A DNA stretch of 6,869 nt. Source: Chitinophagaceae bacterium (GTDB lineage: Bacteria; Bacteroidota; Bacteroidia; Chitinophagales; Chitinophagaceae). Positions 6,368 to 6,869 of this stretch are shown here, piece by piece. The stretch covers positions 1 through 6,869 of the forward strand of contig JANXWM010000646.1 of the NCBI GenBank assembly GCA_025351145.1. The letters run 5' to 3'. A program made the position numbers and the translations under genes. The notes under the pieces are model-generated. The model did no database searches and had not been told where the DNA came from. It saw only the letters and a list, made by a program, of their open reading frames with translations. The first letter of the stretch is position 1. Each line of letters opens with the position of its first letter.

Positions 6368-6869
6368 ATGAGTAACTTTATTTTAAATGAACAGCCCGGC
6401 AGAACTGCATTGATCAAAGGAAAAGAATATTTATTTTTTTCAGGGTATTCCTATTTGGGTATGCAGCATGTACCGGAGTTTGCAGCATTGATAAAAGAAG
6501 GCATTGATTTGTATGGATGGCTTTTTCCTTCATCAAGAATATCGAATACAAGGTTGAAGCTCTACGAAGAGTGCGAAGCATTGCTTTCTTCTATTACAGC
6601 AAAAGAAGATACGGTTCTTGTTTCTTCCGGTTTTATGGCTGGTCAGCTTGCCACATCTTTATGGCAGGATAAACTGATTAATTTATATCCATCGCATCCC
6701 GCTATTCACAGAAATTATTTTACGCAAAAAGATCATGTAACAAATGTTTTTGCGGTTGATGCTGTAAACATGCTTACAGCAGACATTACAGATTTTTCTT
6801 TTTTAGAACCTTCAATAGAAGAAAAAATTATCATTGTTGATGACTCGCATGGCATTGGATTAATCGGCG
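6368..6869 (+). CDS. PLP-dependent acyltransferase/aminotransferase, BioF-like, 3' end missing
   Basis: An open frame from ATG 6368 runs off the window; 167 residues are visible. The pattern is that of fold-type-I PLP enzymes of the alpha-oxoamine synthase group (BioF, KBL and relatives): FFSGYSYLG (residues 23-31) matches the N-terminal substrate-loop motif usually seen as FSSNDYLG; SSR at 55-57 corresponds to the conserved Ser-Arg; VSSGFMAGQLA (85-95) matches the cofactor-phosphate loop region; and VDDSHGIG (157-164) matches the VDEAHGTG motif, with D158 contacting the pyridine nitrogen and H161 in the cofactor pocket. The Schiff-base lysine and C-terminal domain lie outside the window. The N-terminus is short and motifs diverge from genuine 8-amino-7-oxononanoate synthases, so the substrate is left open: a biotin-pathway BioF, another alpha-oxoamine synthase, or an aminotransferase-like paralogue. 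It lies 17 bp after the DUF1572 gene. Confidence 0.82.
   Translation, partial: MSNFILNEQPGRTALIKGKEYLFFSGYSYLGMQHVPEFAALIKEGIDLYGWLFPSSRISNTRLKLYEECEALLSSITAKEDTVLVSSGFMAGQLATSLWQDKLINLYPSHPAIHRNYFTQKDHVTNVFAVDAVNMLTADITDFSFLEPSIEEKIIIVDDSHGIGLIG

Overview
The window looks like chromosomal DNA from a Bacteroidota bacterium, most likely in or near the Chitinophagaceae. This is inferred from the gene content (fused isobutyryl-CoA mutase, two DinB-fold proteins of the DUF1569 and DUF1572 types), the moderately AT-rich codon use, the near absence of Shine-Dalgarno sequences, and a TAnnTTTG-type promoter box ahead of the largest gene. No ribosomal or other taxonomic marker is present, so the placement is tentative.

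Layout, all genes on the + strand. (1) 2-1414: 3' part of an AT-rich gene for an AlbA_2/RecG-C-terminal-like ATP-binding protein, truncated by the window edge. (2) 1415-1675: 261 bp intergenic stretch with one copy of a dispersed repeat (1505-1532) and a candidate promoter (1647-1654). (3) 1676-5053: icmF, the fused adenosylcobalamin-dependent isobutyryl-CoA mutase with its built-in G-protein chaperone. (4) 5096-5548: small DUF1569 protein, 42 bp after icmF and probably co-transcribed. (5) 5549-5807: 259 bp intergenic stretch holding a 144-bp composite repeat element: 19-bp perfect terminal inverted repeats, each the same sequence as the copy upstream of icmF, enclosing a degenerate heptanucleotide array. 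(6) 5808-6350: DUF1572/DinB-like protein. (7) 6368-6869: 5' part of a fold-type-I PLP enzyme of the alpha-oxoamine synthase (BioF-like) type, cut by the window end.

Functionally, icmF interconverts isobutyryl-CoA and n-butyryl-CoA, linking valine breakdown or branched acyl-CoA supply to straight-chain acyl-CoA metabolism. The two DinB-fold proteins have no assigned substrate, and nothing in the window ties them firmly to IcmF. The first gene differs visibly in base composition from the rest and may be a later acquisition. The least explained part is the repeat family: three copies in under 4.3 kb, two arranged as an inverted pair around a 7-bp periodic array. I see no RNA gene, CRISPR array, full-length transposase or cobalamin riboswitch, and no clear novel multi-gene system.
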